NCBI GenBank assembly: GCA_963662155.1
Contig: OY759273.1
Coordinates: forward strand, 25,006,373 to 25,070,372
Reading direction: 5' to 3'
DNA: 64,000 nucleotides
Origin: Lamellibrachia columna
Lineage: Eukaryota; Annelida; Polychaeta; Sabellida; Siboglinidae
Position numbers and translations under genes: made by a program. Shown here piece after piece: positions 22,440 through 33,819 of this stretch (its first letter is position 1; each line of letters begins with the position of its first letter). Below the pieces are notes generated by a model. That model was given only the letters and a program-made list of their open reading frames with translations, did not search any database and had not been told where the DNA came from.

Positions 22440-23285
22440 GTTGCAGTCGACGGTCCAACATAATGAAGATATTGCCATATGGTTTCTCCTGGAAGTGTTT
22501 AAGGACAATCAATGCAGACTGTTCTGGCGACACAGCAAATGATCAAGTGTTGACTGAATTAATACCATTCAGTGAACCATGTGTAGGTGTTAAATCTGTT
22601 ATTGACCGGACTTGAGCGGATCTACACACTGGGTAGTGGGTCCAGGAAGTGTATGGAAGGAGACCATTTTCTTGCTGAAGCTATCTGCCGCATTTGATAC
22701 CATTGGTCACAGGACAACTTATTAAAAGTGTGTCAATGTGGTGTGGCATATCTGGAACAGAGCTGGTTCTCATAATATTTAACTGATAGATGCAAAAGAA
22801 TGAAGATAGCGAATTGTTTCTCAGCTACGCTCCCTACTTCACGTAATGTTCCTCAGGGTGTTTCACTCTCTACGCTACTCTACATGGCTCAGTTATCCAA
22901 CGTCACAACTTGGATCACCAAGTGTATGCTAATAAATCACAGACCTATGCTATTTTGGCTACATGAGATACAAATCACTTCCAAAACTACCTCAGGGATT
23001 ATCTCCACAAAATCTTCCATTGGATGACAGAGACCACATTAAAGTTAAATGCAAGTAAATCCGAGTTAGTTATTATTGGTGGGGTAAATTTTGCATGTCT
23101 ATTTGAATCGATTAGGTGCGCACAATATGTTGCAAGACGTTTCCTTATGTGTCAGACTTTAGATTGCATGTAGAGAAGCACAGTAAAATCAAAACGTGTG
23201 GAAAGCATTAGCTTAACAGTGTCGCCTGGCTGTTCTTCGATGAGAACAAATTTGCATGTTTGCTGGAGTGACATAAAACACTAAT
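22440..23285 (+). mobile_element. CR1/Jockey-like reverse-transcriptase relic, copy B
   Basis: Counterpart of 2960-3800, with the same broken motifs (LSAAFDTIGH, VPQGVSLSTLLY). It was carried along with the duplicon. Confidence 0.75.
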
Positions 23286-23989
23286 ATTATATAGCCTTTT
23301 TGTTTAGGGAGTGACGTAGAGTGATATAATGAAAGCATTGCTTTACTAAAATGCAAGGAAGGACATCAACGTATTAATTTACATGTAATTGATTACGGAT
23401 TGACAGACGTTTGCTACGATGACAATAAAACTGATGCCGATTGACCAACTAATGCGAATCGAGAATAATAACCTGAATCTGAATATGTAATGATCGATGT
23501 ACTTTTGTTTAAAAAATAAGAGTCCAATGACGTGAGTGACACTTAGCATTATCTGCTATTTGGTTGCACCTCCTATCGGTCGCTGGAGAGACCAATCCAC
23601 AGTCACCGGGTCTCTTATGGTTACATATCGAGCAGCTCTCAGGGGAGAGATTTGTCGGCCCCCAGACCTTCCTGTAGTTCTCCAGCCAAACTACTGACAA
23701 TCCCTATATGTTGAGCTTGTAACCTCCTATGACAACACGACAACCCGTTTATATAGTAGGTAAACCTATTTAGCTGAATTTGTGGTGTGAACTCTTGAAA
23801 CAGGTTAACTTTACATTTAACTGATATAACAACTACTAATTAAACAATTTAGTTAATTAGAATGTTTCTTATATGGCATAGTTCATGTTGTAATGCTGCA
23901 AAGTGTATAACATGCATAAATAATATTACTAGTCTATGTTATTGATATTGAACATACTATTGAACATGATATTGAACATACTAGAACAT

Positions 23990-24392
23990 TGGCCGTGTAA
24001 TTGATATCAACAACCCTACAAAACCCTGTCTTAGGAATACAACACACTCCAAGTGGAAAAGGTTTATTATATTGGCAATAGTATCATCGAACAGTTGTGA
24101 TAACTGGTATGTCTGTTTATTATCTATGCATCTAGCAATTCCCACCGCCGTTACTTTGTTAACTGTTACGTTAGCCAACAATAAGCCAAAACACATAGAA
24201 AGTGTCTCGTCTCCTTGCCAGCAACAGTCTAGCCAAATTTCCTTGCCTCTAACCGATGTTAACTTTAAACTCTTCCGACAACCCATATCTAACCACAACT
24301 CTTCTTTTTGTTCTCAGGAACATGACAGTTCTGGGTGTTGCACGCCATGACACAGAACTGACTAAATACAACCAACTCATTACAAAGTCAGA
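23990..24392. repeat. Duplicon fragment joined to LINE fragment
   Basis: 23990-24237 matches 4533-4795 of copy A. At 24236 the sequence switches to the RTE-like LINE piece CCGATGTTAACTTTAAACTC, which also lies at 20770 and 57785, and runs to TTACAAAGTCAGACTGACGT. The block then rejoins copy A-like sequence at 24393. Confidence 0.75.
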
Positions 24393-24839
24393 CTGACGTC
24401 ATCCTAATTGTATCGACACATGCGTGTGGTTCTATTGAGGATACGTAATCGTTCTGTTTACAGCAATTTTCTAAACATGGTTACACAAAAAAATAATAGT
24501 ACGCATCAGTTAGTGTACGTTCAGTGTCCAAAGTGTTTTTCACTTCACCTCCTAGCACAACTGTTCATTCCAACTCCATCTCGACTTCTCTGGGAAGCAC
24601 TCAGTCATGCTGCAGTTACTGCTCGAAGACCATTCGTACGTGTAATCACAACTGCATATAGCCAGGTACGAATGAGCTGTGGCAACGTTCGGTGAAGCAA
24701 ATTGCCAAAGCTTCGAAACGGCAGCAAGACGGTTCAAGCTAGGGTTTTCACAACTGCGAGCCTGACGTTCTATCTGGAACGTTATCACGCCCCATTCGAT
24801 GGGGGAAAAGGAGAAGGGTCAGAGAAAAATTTGGTATTG

Positions 24840-25862
24840 GATCACATTTTAAAAGTTGTAGATGCTTGTTAAAATTAATGTTCTTTTCTGAAAGGAATGT
24901 AAATTTGTGGCTGAGGATTTGCAGGGTGTGGAGTTTCCTCCAGTATTCCACCACCAAATTAACAAAACCGGGTAACTACATACATAATTTCTATGCATCA
25001 AAGTGTTATTTATGCAATGTGTTAATGCTAACTCATTAGGTTTCCCCTTTATACACTAGTATTTAAATATTTATACACAATTTTTTTATGTATCACTTGA
25101 ATTGGCTTGCTTTTGATACCAGTTGGCTCTGTAAAAAGATCCCAAACTGAAGCTATTTTATTTTTCTATGCATGATATATGTATGCTTGCGGACATACCG
25201 AAAATATATAGATACATAGTCTAATGTATAGGTCCATTTGGCTGCAGGTTACCAGCCAAGTATTTTGCAGATTTGCAGTAGCCACCATTTGTCATCAACT
25301 TACCACACTAAAAGAGGACATTCTATTGTCTAGGCCTTCCCTCCAATTCACATGTGCCTGAATGACCAGTAACTCCAGTTGGTACAGACAGTATTAATGT
25401 CGAGAGATATTCTCCCTCCCATTCATACATACCTTAACCTTATCTCTGTCAGACTAATCACTGGAATGGTGACTGCCTTTTGGAAATGCCTGAGTAACAT
25501 GGGTGTGAACTATACAGTAATACCTACTGTTAAATGAGCACTTAATTGAGAGTTAATTTGGAATTTGTCAATTAAATAGAATAAAATTACCCCCTTTTGG
25601 TGAAGCTAATTTAGCCTTTACCTTTTCTTGTAAATCAATTAATTAAATTAAATTAATTGAGTTAATTAAATTAACAATTGAAATTAACCCATGACTGTCA
25701 TGTCCTGTTTCATAGTGACAGGTTAATGTCTGTCTTGTCATCTCCTGTCTCATAGCGACATGTTAGTGTTTATTTTGTAATCTCCTGTCTCATGGTGATT
25801 AATTAATTTTTTTTTTTAAGGAAATTACTTTAGTTATTGCATCTTAGGAACAGTGTTATTAT
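24840..25862. repeat. 1.02-kb direct repeat, unit 1
   Basis: It starts at ATCACATTTTAAAAGTTGTA and is nearly base-for-base identical to 25980-27007. Differences are limited to the poly-T tract and a base or two next to it. The unit contains an AATTAAATTAA-rich stretch (25620-25690) and the beginning of the 40-bp minisatellite. No coding potential is seen. Confidence 0.95.
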
Positions 25863-25979
25863 CATCAAACAAATGTGAACATTGCATTGACTTATAAAAG
25901 AAATATGTTTTGTAACTTTGTTGGAAAAAGATGTGCTTATACAATATTTATATACCAAGACATTCGTTTAGGGGGTATT

Positions 25980-27007
25980 TGATCACATTTTAAAAGTTGT
26001 AGATGCTTGTTAAAATTAATGTTCTTTTCTGAAAGGAATGTAAATTTGTGGCTGAGGATTTGCAGGGTGTGGAGTTTCCTCCAGTATTCCACCACCAAAT
26101 TAACAAAACCGGGTAACTACATACATAATTTCTATGCATCAAAGTGTTATTTATGCAATGTGTTAATGCTAACTCATTAGGTTTCCCCTTTATACACTAG
26201 TATTTAAATATTTATACACAATTTTTTTATGTATCACTTGAATTGGCTTGCTTTTGATACCAGTTGGCTCTGTAAAAAGATCCCAAACTGAAGCTATTTT
26301 ATTTTTCTATGCATGATATATGTATGCTTGCGGACATACCGAAAATATATAGATACATAGTCTAATGTATAGGTCCATTTGGCTGCAGGTTACCAGCCAA
26401 GTATTTTGCAGATTTGCAGTAGCCACCATTTGTCATCAACTTACCACACTAAAAGAGGACATTCTATTGTCTAGGCCTTCCCTCCAATTCACATGTGCCT
26501 GAATGACCAGTAACTCCAGTTGGTACAGACAGTATTAATGTCGAGAGATATTCTCCCTCCCATTCATACATACCTTAACCTTATCTCTGTCAGACTAATC
26601 ACTGGAATGGTGACTGCCTTTTGGAAATGCCTGAGTAACATGGGTGTGAACTATACAGTAATACCTACTGTTAAATGAGCACTTAATTGAGAGTTAATTT
26701 GGAATTTGTCAATTAAATAGAATAAAATTACCCCCTTTTGGTGAAGCTAATTTAGCCTTTACCTTTTCTTGTAAATCAATTAATTAAATTAAATTAATTG
26801 AGTTAATTAAATTAACAATTGAAATTAACCCATGACTGTCATGTCCTGTTTCATAGTGACAGGTTAATGTCTGTCTTGTCATCTCCTGTCTCATAGCGAC
26901 ATGTTAGTGTTTATTTTGTAATCTCCTGTCTCATGGTGACTAATTAATTTTTTTTTTTTAGGGAAATTACTTTAGTTATTGCATCTTAGGAACAGTGTTA
27001 TTATCAT
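25980..27007. repeat. 1.02-kb direct repeat, unit 2
   Basis: Second unit, offset 1141 bp from the first, with 117 bp of unrelated sequence (25863-25979) between them. Near-identity suggests a very recent duplication or an assembly artefact from two haplotypes. Confidence 0.95.
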
Positions 27008-27240
27008 CTCCTGACTCATGGTGACATATTTATGTCTGTCTTGTCATCTCCTGTCTCATAGTGACATGTTTATGTCTGTTATGTCATCACCTGTCTCATA
27101 GTGACAGGTTCGTGTTTGTCTTGTCATCTACTGTCTCATAGTGACATATTAGTGTCTGTCTGGTCAACTCCTGTCTCATAATGACAGATTAGTGTCTGTC
27201 TTTTCATATCCTGTCTCATAGTGACAGGTTCGTGACATTT
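26835..27240. repeat. 40-bp minisatellite
   Basis: About nine imperfect 40-bp units with a core like CTCCTGTCTCATAGTGACAT and then GTCTGTCTTGT. A short AT/poly-T stretch interrupts them near 26940-27000. The first three units are also present in direct-repeat unit 1 (25690-25800). Confidence 0.88.
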
Positions 27241-27950
27241 CTAAAGGCTCTTTACACCCCAATCTTACAGATATGCAACAGTGTCAAAATCAGAATATAA
27301 TCGTGTTATAACATTAGAGATCACACGTTCCTAAACCAAATTTACTCAATCAGCTGCGTTTACCTTGCTTAACATTGAACAAATCAAGATGACGGATGTA
27401 AACTGTAGTCGTTAAAACTCGCGAAACCCAAATCATCCCCAACACAACTAAAAATAGTGCATGTATTTAAATTTCAATATACTGTGTATTAGTTATAAAT
27501 ATAAACTAGATACACTTAGCTTAGAATTTCTAATCCTACCCTGTTTTTATCACATCTTGTACTAAGAAACAGGCCCTTCTTCGGGTGCTTTATTGCCACC
27601 CCTGTATTTTCATATACCCAGAGTTCCTGAGTCAGCCGAGGACCACAGACATAACACACATCTAGATTTCCTACTGACTATCTGTCTATGTTCGTGCACA
27701 TGCACTTTTAAACAGTTTAGTACATATTTGATCTAATGTGAATTTAGCCCTCTAAAGGCAAGTTATAGCAAACATCTACTAATACATACTTTCACCAGAA
27801 AATTCAAAACCACTTTATTTTACACCACTCTCGCCTCTGTACCTGTATCAAATTGCCACCAACAATGAGGATTCCACAACAACATTCTCAGCCATGCTGA
27901 CAAGAAACCTGCCACCATTCCCAACGTTCTCAACCACAAAGAAAAAACAA
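27240..27950. other. Intergenic, no recognised feature
   Basis: AT-rich sequence with no long open frame and no repeat I recognise, up to the start of the LINE at about 27950. Confidence 0.5.
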
Positions 27951-27951
27951 A

Positions 27952-29785
27952 ATGATGCCAACTAAGCCCTATACCCTATCTCTATTATATATGTGTGGCC
28001 TTATAATACAAGCAGGGTACATTCACACAAACCCTGGTCCCACCCCAGATCCCTCTCCAAAATATCCATGTGGCACCTGCAGCCATGAGGTACATGATCA
28101 CCACCATGCCATACAGTGTGATCAATGTGACAGTTCGTACCATACTGCATGTGTCCAAATTAATGACACCACATAAGAACAATTAAAATATCGTAGTGTG
28201 CTTTGGTTCTGTTCTTGCTGTGGATTGCCAAACTATTCTGTGTATCTATTCACCAGCAACATTAATACTCCAAACCCTAACTCAGTCCTTGAGTCACTTC
28301 CAGACAGCAGTGACTACACAAATATATCTGATGATATGAACCCTACATTTGCACCAAATCCAGCTAATACGTCTACTCCTGACCGAGCAAAGATAACAAG
28401 TAAACCTATACTGCTGATAAACTGCATTCAGCATCAAGAGCACTAACAAAGTATCCCTATGGCAGGCAACAATAAACTCAACAAACCCTGACATAATCTT
28501 TCTAGTTAAAACCAAACTCAACTCAAGTATCCCCACATACTATGTGCTCCCCACAAATTCTTAAGCAATCCAAAAATATCGTAACATCCACGGTGGAGGT
28601 GTTTTTATAGCACTCCGAAATGACATTATAGCAGCCCCCAAGACAAACTAAACACAACCTGTGAAATTATTTGATCAAAAATACACTCTGTGCATAAAAA
28701 AGCTATATATCTATCTGGCATCCTACTACAGACCTCCAAATGACTACACATCTCTAGAAGCCTTACATGAATCTCACTCCATCCTATACCGTAGCTACAA
28801 GATACCCCACCTGTCATTCTAGCTGGAGATCTAAACCTTCCTGACATTGACTGAGAGAATGTGTGTGCAACAAACCAACAAACAACTGTGAAACATAACA
28901 AACTAATTGAAATAGTTGTGGAATTTGGACTAGTTAATATAGTAAATGAACCCAACCGATTCCGGAAATATATTAGACCTAGTACTTACATCAAACCCAT
29001 TCCTTATCTCCACCATAAACACAGTGGCTGGCGTGAGTGATCATGAAGCCATTCTCAGAAAAAACAAACCACCACACAAAGTATACAACTACAGATCTGC
29101 AAACTGGGAATCCCTTGAAGCGAAATGCACCCAGCTTGCTCAGCAGTACTTTACTCGAAAACCAGATAAACAAGATGTAAACTCAAATTGGGACTTCTTT
29201 CATAAACACTACACTAACCTGATAGGAGAATCCATTGCTAGCCCCATGACAAAATCTAAACAACACCTACACTGAACCACAAGAAGCATTATTAGCCTAC
29301 AGAGAAAAAGGGACAAAACTCATGCTAAAGCCAAAAAAAAAACATTGGGAAAATTTAAGAAAATTATCCACCAAAGAAGTGACCAAATCCTATAACAGTT
29401 ACATTAACAACATGGGAAAAAGTTTGACGACAAATCCAAAACAAGTTTGGTCTTTCATGAGACAAAACAAAATAAAACAAAAAATCTTGGCATTCCAGTA
29501 CTAAAAGTAAATAACGACTTGAAAACAGCCGACCATGACAAAGCAAATGCTCTCAATGACCTCTTCAAATCAGTTTTTTACAAATGAACAACTTCCTATC
29601 CCAACAAAAGGCCCATCACCATCTCCCTCAATTCAAACCCTAGAAATCGGAGCGGCATCATAAAACAGCTTGTAGCTCTAAACTCCAACAAAGCGCCAGG
29701 GCCATCCTACATTCCTGCAAAAATACTAAAGAAAACTGCTAAAGAGATATCCCCCATAATACAGCACATTTTTAGACAGATGTTA
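27952..29785 (+). mobile_element. CR1-like LINE with PHD finger, truncated in RT
   Basis: The order of domains on the plus strand, across several broken frames, is as follows. TNPGP and a PHD finger CGTCSHEVHDHHHAIQCDQC with YHTACVQI (27952-28176). Endonuclease parts GGVFIALRNDI (about 28590), ILAGDLNLPDID (about 28815, the GDLN metal-binding motif), GNILDLVLTSNP and GVSDHEAIL (about 29030, the SDH motif). Then the linker TKSKQHLHW, YNSYINNMGK and LTTNPKQVWSFMRQ. Last is the RT start NSNKAPGPSYIPAKILKK (about 29690). The sequence stops being LINE-like near 29785, so palm, thumb and 3' end are missing. Many stops make it inactive. PHD plus endonuclease plus RT is known in CR1/L2-type LINEs of invertebrates and fish. 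Confidence 0.85.
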
Positions 29786-29789
29786 AAAT

Positions 29790-30265
29790 AAAGTTGCACA
29801 ACTTGTGTAAAGGAGACTTTGAAATGAGAAGCACAGGTATATTGAACAGTTATAGTTATCCAATAACAGAGGTTCTGATACATTCATTCACCAACAGAAT
29901 GGGTCATTTCATGTGTTGGCTAGCTCATTGGTTGTTTTAATACGTTGATGGATAACTTTTTTGAACAACTCATTGATGACTATATTGATTATTGTAATGT
30001 TGGATTATTAAACTATTAGAGTTTCTCATCCATTAAATTTCTTGACCAATTCGTCAGTCAGGTTACCATTGATTTAATATATCAATGGTTAAGTTCCATG
30101 GTTAAGTTCCAACATGGTTAAGTTCCAACATAACAGTTTTCTTGATGTGTTTGTGTGACATGTGGGTTACAGCTGAAGTGTTTGTGTTTGTGTGACATAT
30201 GTTTCTCAACTGAGTCTGGCTCTTGATGGCATGTTGACTTATACTCCGTGTGCCAACTGCTACAG
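29790..30265. other. Intergenic, no recognised feature
   Basis: No open frame of note. A short tandem GGTTAAGTTCCA repeat occurs near 30085-30130. Confidence 0.5.
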
Positions 30266-33200
30266 GGAAACTGCTACTTCACTGTGTGGGAACACAGGAC
30301 TGATGAGGAGCCAGCACTCTTTGTTGAAGGCAAGTTGTTAGTCATCATAAGGAATACATCAGATTCTCCTACTCTTCAGATGTTTGAGAGAGGATGTGGT
30401 GTCTTTCCCCATCATCTGTCACCATGGTAACAATGCAAGAAAACAGTGGGAAGTATTCATCTTCCCCAGATATGGCTTACATCCTTCCTGCTTATAATCC
30501 TGACAACACTGATGATGTATCACTGAAGTTTGATCCACCTCAACATGGTAATCTGACGCTGTACCGCCAAGTAAAGATCATCAACCTCATTGAACAAGAC
30601 TGCTCACAGCCCTGCGATATAAGGCACCCTCTGTGGAATAAACTCGCCAAACTAATTTCTGATTCGGTCACTATACTGGAGGTGTCACTGCCAAACACAT
30701 GTGGTACGGATTTTGCAACATGCAAGCTAGCCTGGGTTGTCACAATGTTCAAATACAGGCCGTTTGAAGGTTACTTTGGTGAAGATGTCATTAAGGTAAG
30801 GCACATCTTGAGATATTATATGAATTCTTCAAAATTGTACAAACTTGTCAAAAGGTATCGTTACTTGCATTAATGTAATGTTGACCAATCATCAATACTG
30901 GACTTTATGTGGTCCAACTAACTGGTTACGGTTTATGCCATCCTGTTTTATGTTTTATGTAGTACGACTAACTGGTTACAGCCATATATCTGCGTGTAGT
31001 GTCTCCAGCCATGTGTCTGTGTGTGGTGTCTCCAGCCAAGTGTCTGTGTGTGGTGTCTCCAGCCATGTATCTTTGTGTGGTGTCTCCAGCCATATGTATG
31101 TGTGTGGTGTTTCCAACCATGTGTCTGTCCCAACCATGTGTTAGTGTGTGGTGTCTCCAACCATGTGTTAGTGTGTGGTGTCTCCAGCCATGTGTTAATG
31201 TGTGGGGTTTCCAGTTATGTGTCTGTGTGTGGTGTCTCCAGCCATGTGTCTGTGTGTGGTGTCTCCAACCATGTTTTAATGTGTGGTGTCTCCAGCCATC
31301 AGTCTGTGTGAATTGCCTCCAGCCATATATATCCAGCCTGATATGTGTCTGTGTTGTGTCTCCAACCATGTGTCTGTGTGTGGTATCTCCAGCCATCTGT
31401 CTGTGCGTGGTGTCTCCAGCCATCTGTCTGTGCGTGGGGTCTCCAGCCATCTGTCTGTGCGTGGTGTCTCCAGCCATCTGTCTGTGTGTGGTGTCTCCAG
31501 CCATCTGTCTGTGTGTGGTGTCTCCAGCCATCTGTCTGTGCATGGCATCTCCAGCCATCTGTCTGTGTGTGGTGTCTCCAGCCATCTGTCTGTGCGTGGG
31601 GTCTCCAGCCATCTGTCTGTGCGTGGGGTCTCCAGCCATCTGTCTGTGCGTGGTGTCTCCAGCCATCTGTCTGTGTGTGGTGTCTCCAGCCATCTGTCTG
31701 TGTGTGGTGTCTCCAGCCATCTGTCTGTGCATGGCATCTCCAGCCATCTGTCTGTGTGTGGTATCTCCAGCCATCTGTCTGTGCGTGGTGTCTCCAGCCA
31801 TCTGTCTGTGCGTGGGGTCTCCAGCCATCTGTCTGTGCGTGGTGTCTCCAGCCATCTGTCTGTGTGTGGTGTCTCCAGCCATCTGTCTGTGTGTGGTGTC
31901 TCCAGCCATGTGTCTGTGCGTGGCATCTCCAGCCATCTGTCTGTGTGTGGTATCTCCAGCCATCTGTCTGTGCGTGGCATCTCCAGCCATCTGTCTGTGT
32001 GTGGTGTCTCCAGCTATATGTATGTGTGTGGTATTTCCAGCCATGTGTCAAATATCAGAATAATTGTGCAACAATTCAATTGCGAATTTTTGCTACCCAC
32101 TATTACAAAAATGACACAAAATATGTTATCTATAGTTGCAGGCGGAAAGGGCAGGGAAATTAATATGGGCAAGATGACCCAAAATCTACAATTTTCAAGC
32201 TAACTGTTAAAAATGTTCACAACTTATGGCATGCAATTTTAGGGAGGGAGCTCGAGCCTGGTGAGACCATCAGTATATCATAATTTTATGGTTTTGTGAA
32301 AGCCCTGTAGCAACTGTGGTAGATTTATACCACCTGCAGACCAAAAACCAGACAAGTCTATTAAAAATAAGACAGTGCCTGATATATGAAGCCAAAAGAC
32401 AGTGGAAATGTGAATGAAAACATCATTAATATTTGTAAAGAATTGCGTCATGAATGTCTGTCTTTACCAACATAAGTATTAGTACTTTTATATACCATAC
32501 AAGAAAATAGATCACAATTGTATTTCTCTCAGCATTATTACCACTATATCTTTGGCGTGTAGTCTGTATGTCAGCAAATATACATAATTATTATGAACTT
32601 TCTTTTTGCATAAATGATTATTCTACATTCCAGAGATTCAGACAGACATGGTGGTGACATGTCACACAGGGTCACAGTACAGCTTGGATGATACCTCTGT
32701 CGACATTCAACTTGAGCCACCCTGTCTAATGTCTAAACCCAAGAAGACTCCAGGTGATGATGTCCCATTAGCTGAGCCACCATCGGCCTCTCCCTTCATC
32801 TTGTCGTCACCAGTACAGTCATCCAGTGACTAGAAACCATCTGACCTCTCTATTCTGGATGCTGCAGAAGAGACCAATGATGAGGAGTCCATTGATGAAG
32901 AGTTAGTATTATTGTGTATATTTTTGGTTTTCCATTCCTCTGAGATTTTCAATACAACATTAGTGTGGCATGGTAGTCGTGTGATAGAGCGCCGAGCTTT
33001 TGGTCGAAGGGACCGGGGTTTGATACCCCCTCCGCCGTTTCATAGCTTGGGCAATTTCGTTTACCCCATTTTGCCTGTGTCTTTCGGAAGAGACAGTAAA
33101 AGCCATTGGTCCCTTCTATCTGGTGTCTATGCCAGGCGAAGTAAAAGATCCCATGCAAATATTATTTATTCACCAACCAGCAAAAGCCATTAGGGGTCAA

Positions 33201-33810
33201 TAATATTGACTCAGCGTAGTTTAATACCATATATTCAAGGACTACCTACGATGGTAATTATCACTAAAATCTACAACTGTAATGATGCATTTACATATAA
33301 CAAATGCATTTATTAAAGTTACTGATAGTTTTGCATAAACTACCTTGCATGGGGCAATTAACTTGAAAAGTTAATTAATTAAATTACGATTAAATCAGAA
33401 ATGTTCCAATTAAATTAACTTCCCAATTTGTCCAATTAAATTAACAATTAACTTTAATTCAATTAACAATTAAATTATTTTTGGTACAAACCAAACCAGA
33501 GTGGCTTGTTCCAGGTAATGAAGCCACTACTGAATACAAATTAACATGACATGTACAGTTTTTTTTTTCAAGTTTTAGCTTAGAATATACAGAATATTTT
33601 CTCATACAGAATAACCCATTTTGAAATTAACTGGACAAATCTTATAATATTCATATCTCCATACTCCTAATAAATCCTCAAAATATTGCAATATGTAATA
33701 TTTGTAGTATTTTATTTTCAGGTTCTAAGGCTGCAGTAATATTGCAGGAGGAACTGTTACTCAAGAATGTGCTGCAAGATGTCAGGAAACTCACCAGACC
33801 AGGGTTAGGG
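30266..33810 (+). CDS. Unrecognised multi-exon gene (partial)
   Basis: Candidate exons: 30266-30329 (NCYFTVWEHRTDEEPALFVE, with a GC-type donor gcaagt), about 30409-30795 (YNPDNTDDVSLKFDPPQHGN, IISDS-type stretch, ending YFGEDVIK before gtaagg), 32634-32753 (QTDMVVTCHTGSQYSLDDTS to KKTPG before gtgatg) and 33722-33807 (SKAAVILQEELLLKNVLQDV then RKLTRPG). The last two join in phase 1. The second ends in phase 0, so an exon is missing or mis-set between them. I recognise no family. The intron between the second and third exons holds the 27-bp minisatellite, and the one before the last holds a SINE. No start or polyadenylation site is assigned. The 32648-32833 frame reads on past the donor, so intron retention is possible. 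Confidence 0.4.
30990..32050. repeat. 27-bp minisatellite, open in several frames
   Basis: About 39 units of 27 bp with the core GTGGTGTCTCCAGCCATCTG. Because 27 is divisible by three and the unit lacks stops in most frames, frames of more than 200 codons run on both strands: MAGDTTHRQ repeats (358 codons, minus 32044-30968) and CVVSPAICL repeats (354 codons, plus 30999-32063). Unit variants (GTGTGTGGTG, GCGTGGGGTC, GCATGGCATC) recur in order over about six or seven units, so there is a higher-order period between 31390 and 31900. Units before 31340 are more diverged. I read the long frames as a by-product of the repeat. Confidence 0.93.
32965..33220 (+). mobile_element. tRNA-derived SINE
   Basis: The head GTGGCATGGTAGTCGTGTGA, then AGAGCGCCGAGC, resembles a tRNA 5' half with an A box, and GGGGTTTGATACCCCC is a B box in a T-arm-like hairpin. 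The body has CTTTCGGAAGAGACAGTAAA and GTAAAAGATCCCATGC, like a central domain seen in SINEs of many animals. The end is near 33220. Plus orientation. Confidence 0.75.
33350..33480. repeat. AATTAA-rich tract
   Basis: Many overlapping AATTAAATTAA motifs. A similar tract is found at 25620-25690 and 26760-26830 inside the direct repeats. Confidence 0.6.
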
Positions 33811-33817
33811 TTAGGTT
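33802..33817 (+). repeat. Short interstitial telomere-like repeat
   Basis: GGGTTAGGGTTAGG, about two and a half units of the animal telomere motif TTAGGG, at the end of the last candidate exon of the unrecognised gene. Confidence 0.6.
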
Positions 33818-33819
33818 TT

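Larger units (their letters stand above)
20943..24000. repeat. Large duplicon, copy B
   Basis: It begins at TAAGTTATTTTGTAATTTCT, equivalent to 1462 of copy A, so it lacks the first 1.46 kb. Its left edge follows a doubled CAGACTCCCAGATAAGT, which is where the LINE flank ends in both full-length element copies. At the right a short repeat of TTGAACATACTA (23941-23985) marks a rearranged junction. Confidence 0.92.

Noticed and set aside
30968..32044. 358-codon minus-strand ORF of MAGDTTHRQ repeats and its five sister frames as a protein gene
   Set aside because: Every frame without a stop in the 27-bp unit stays open automatically; there is no start context, no unique domain and no splice border.
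30990..32050. CRISPR array
   Set aside because: Units abut with no unique spacers, and the surroundings are eukaryotic with introns and LINEs.
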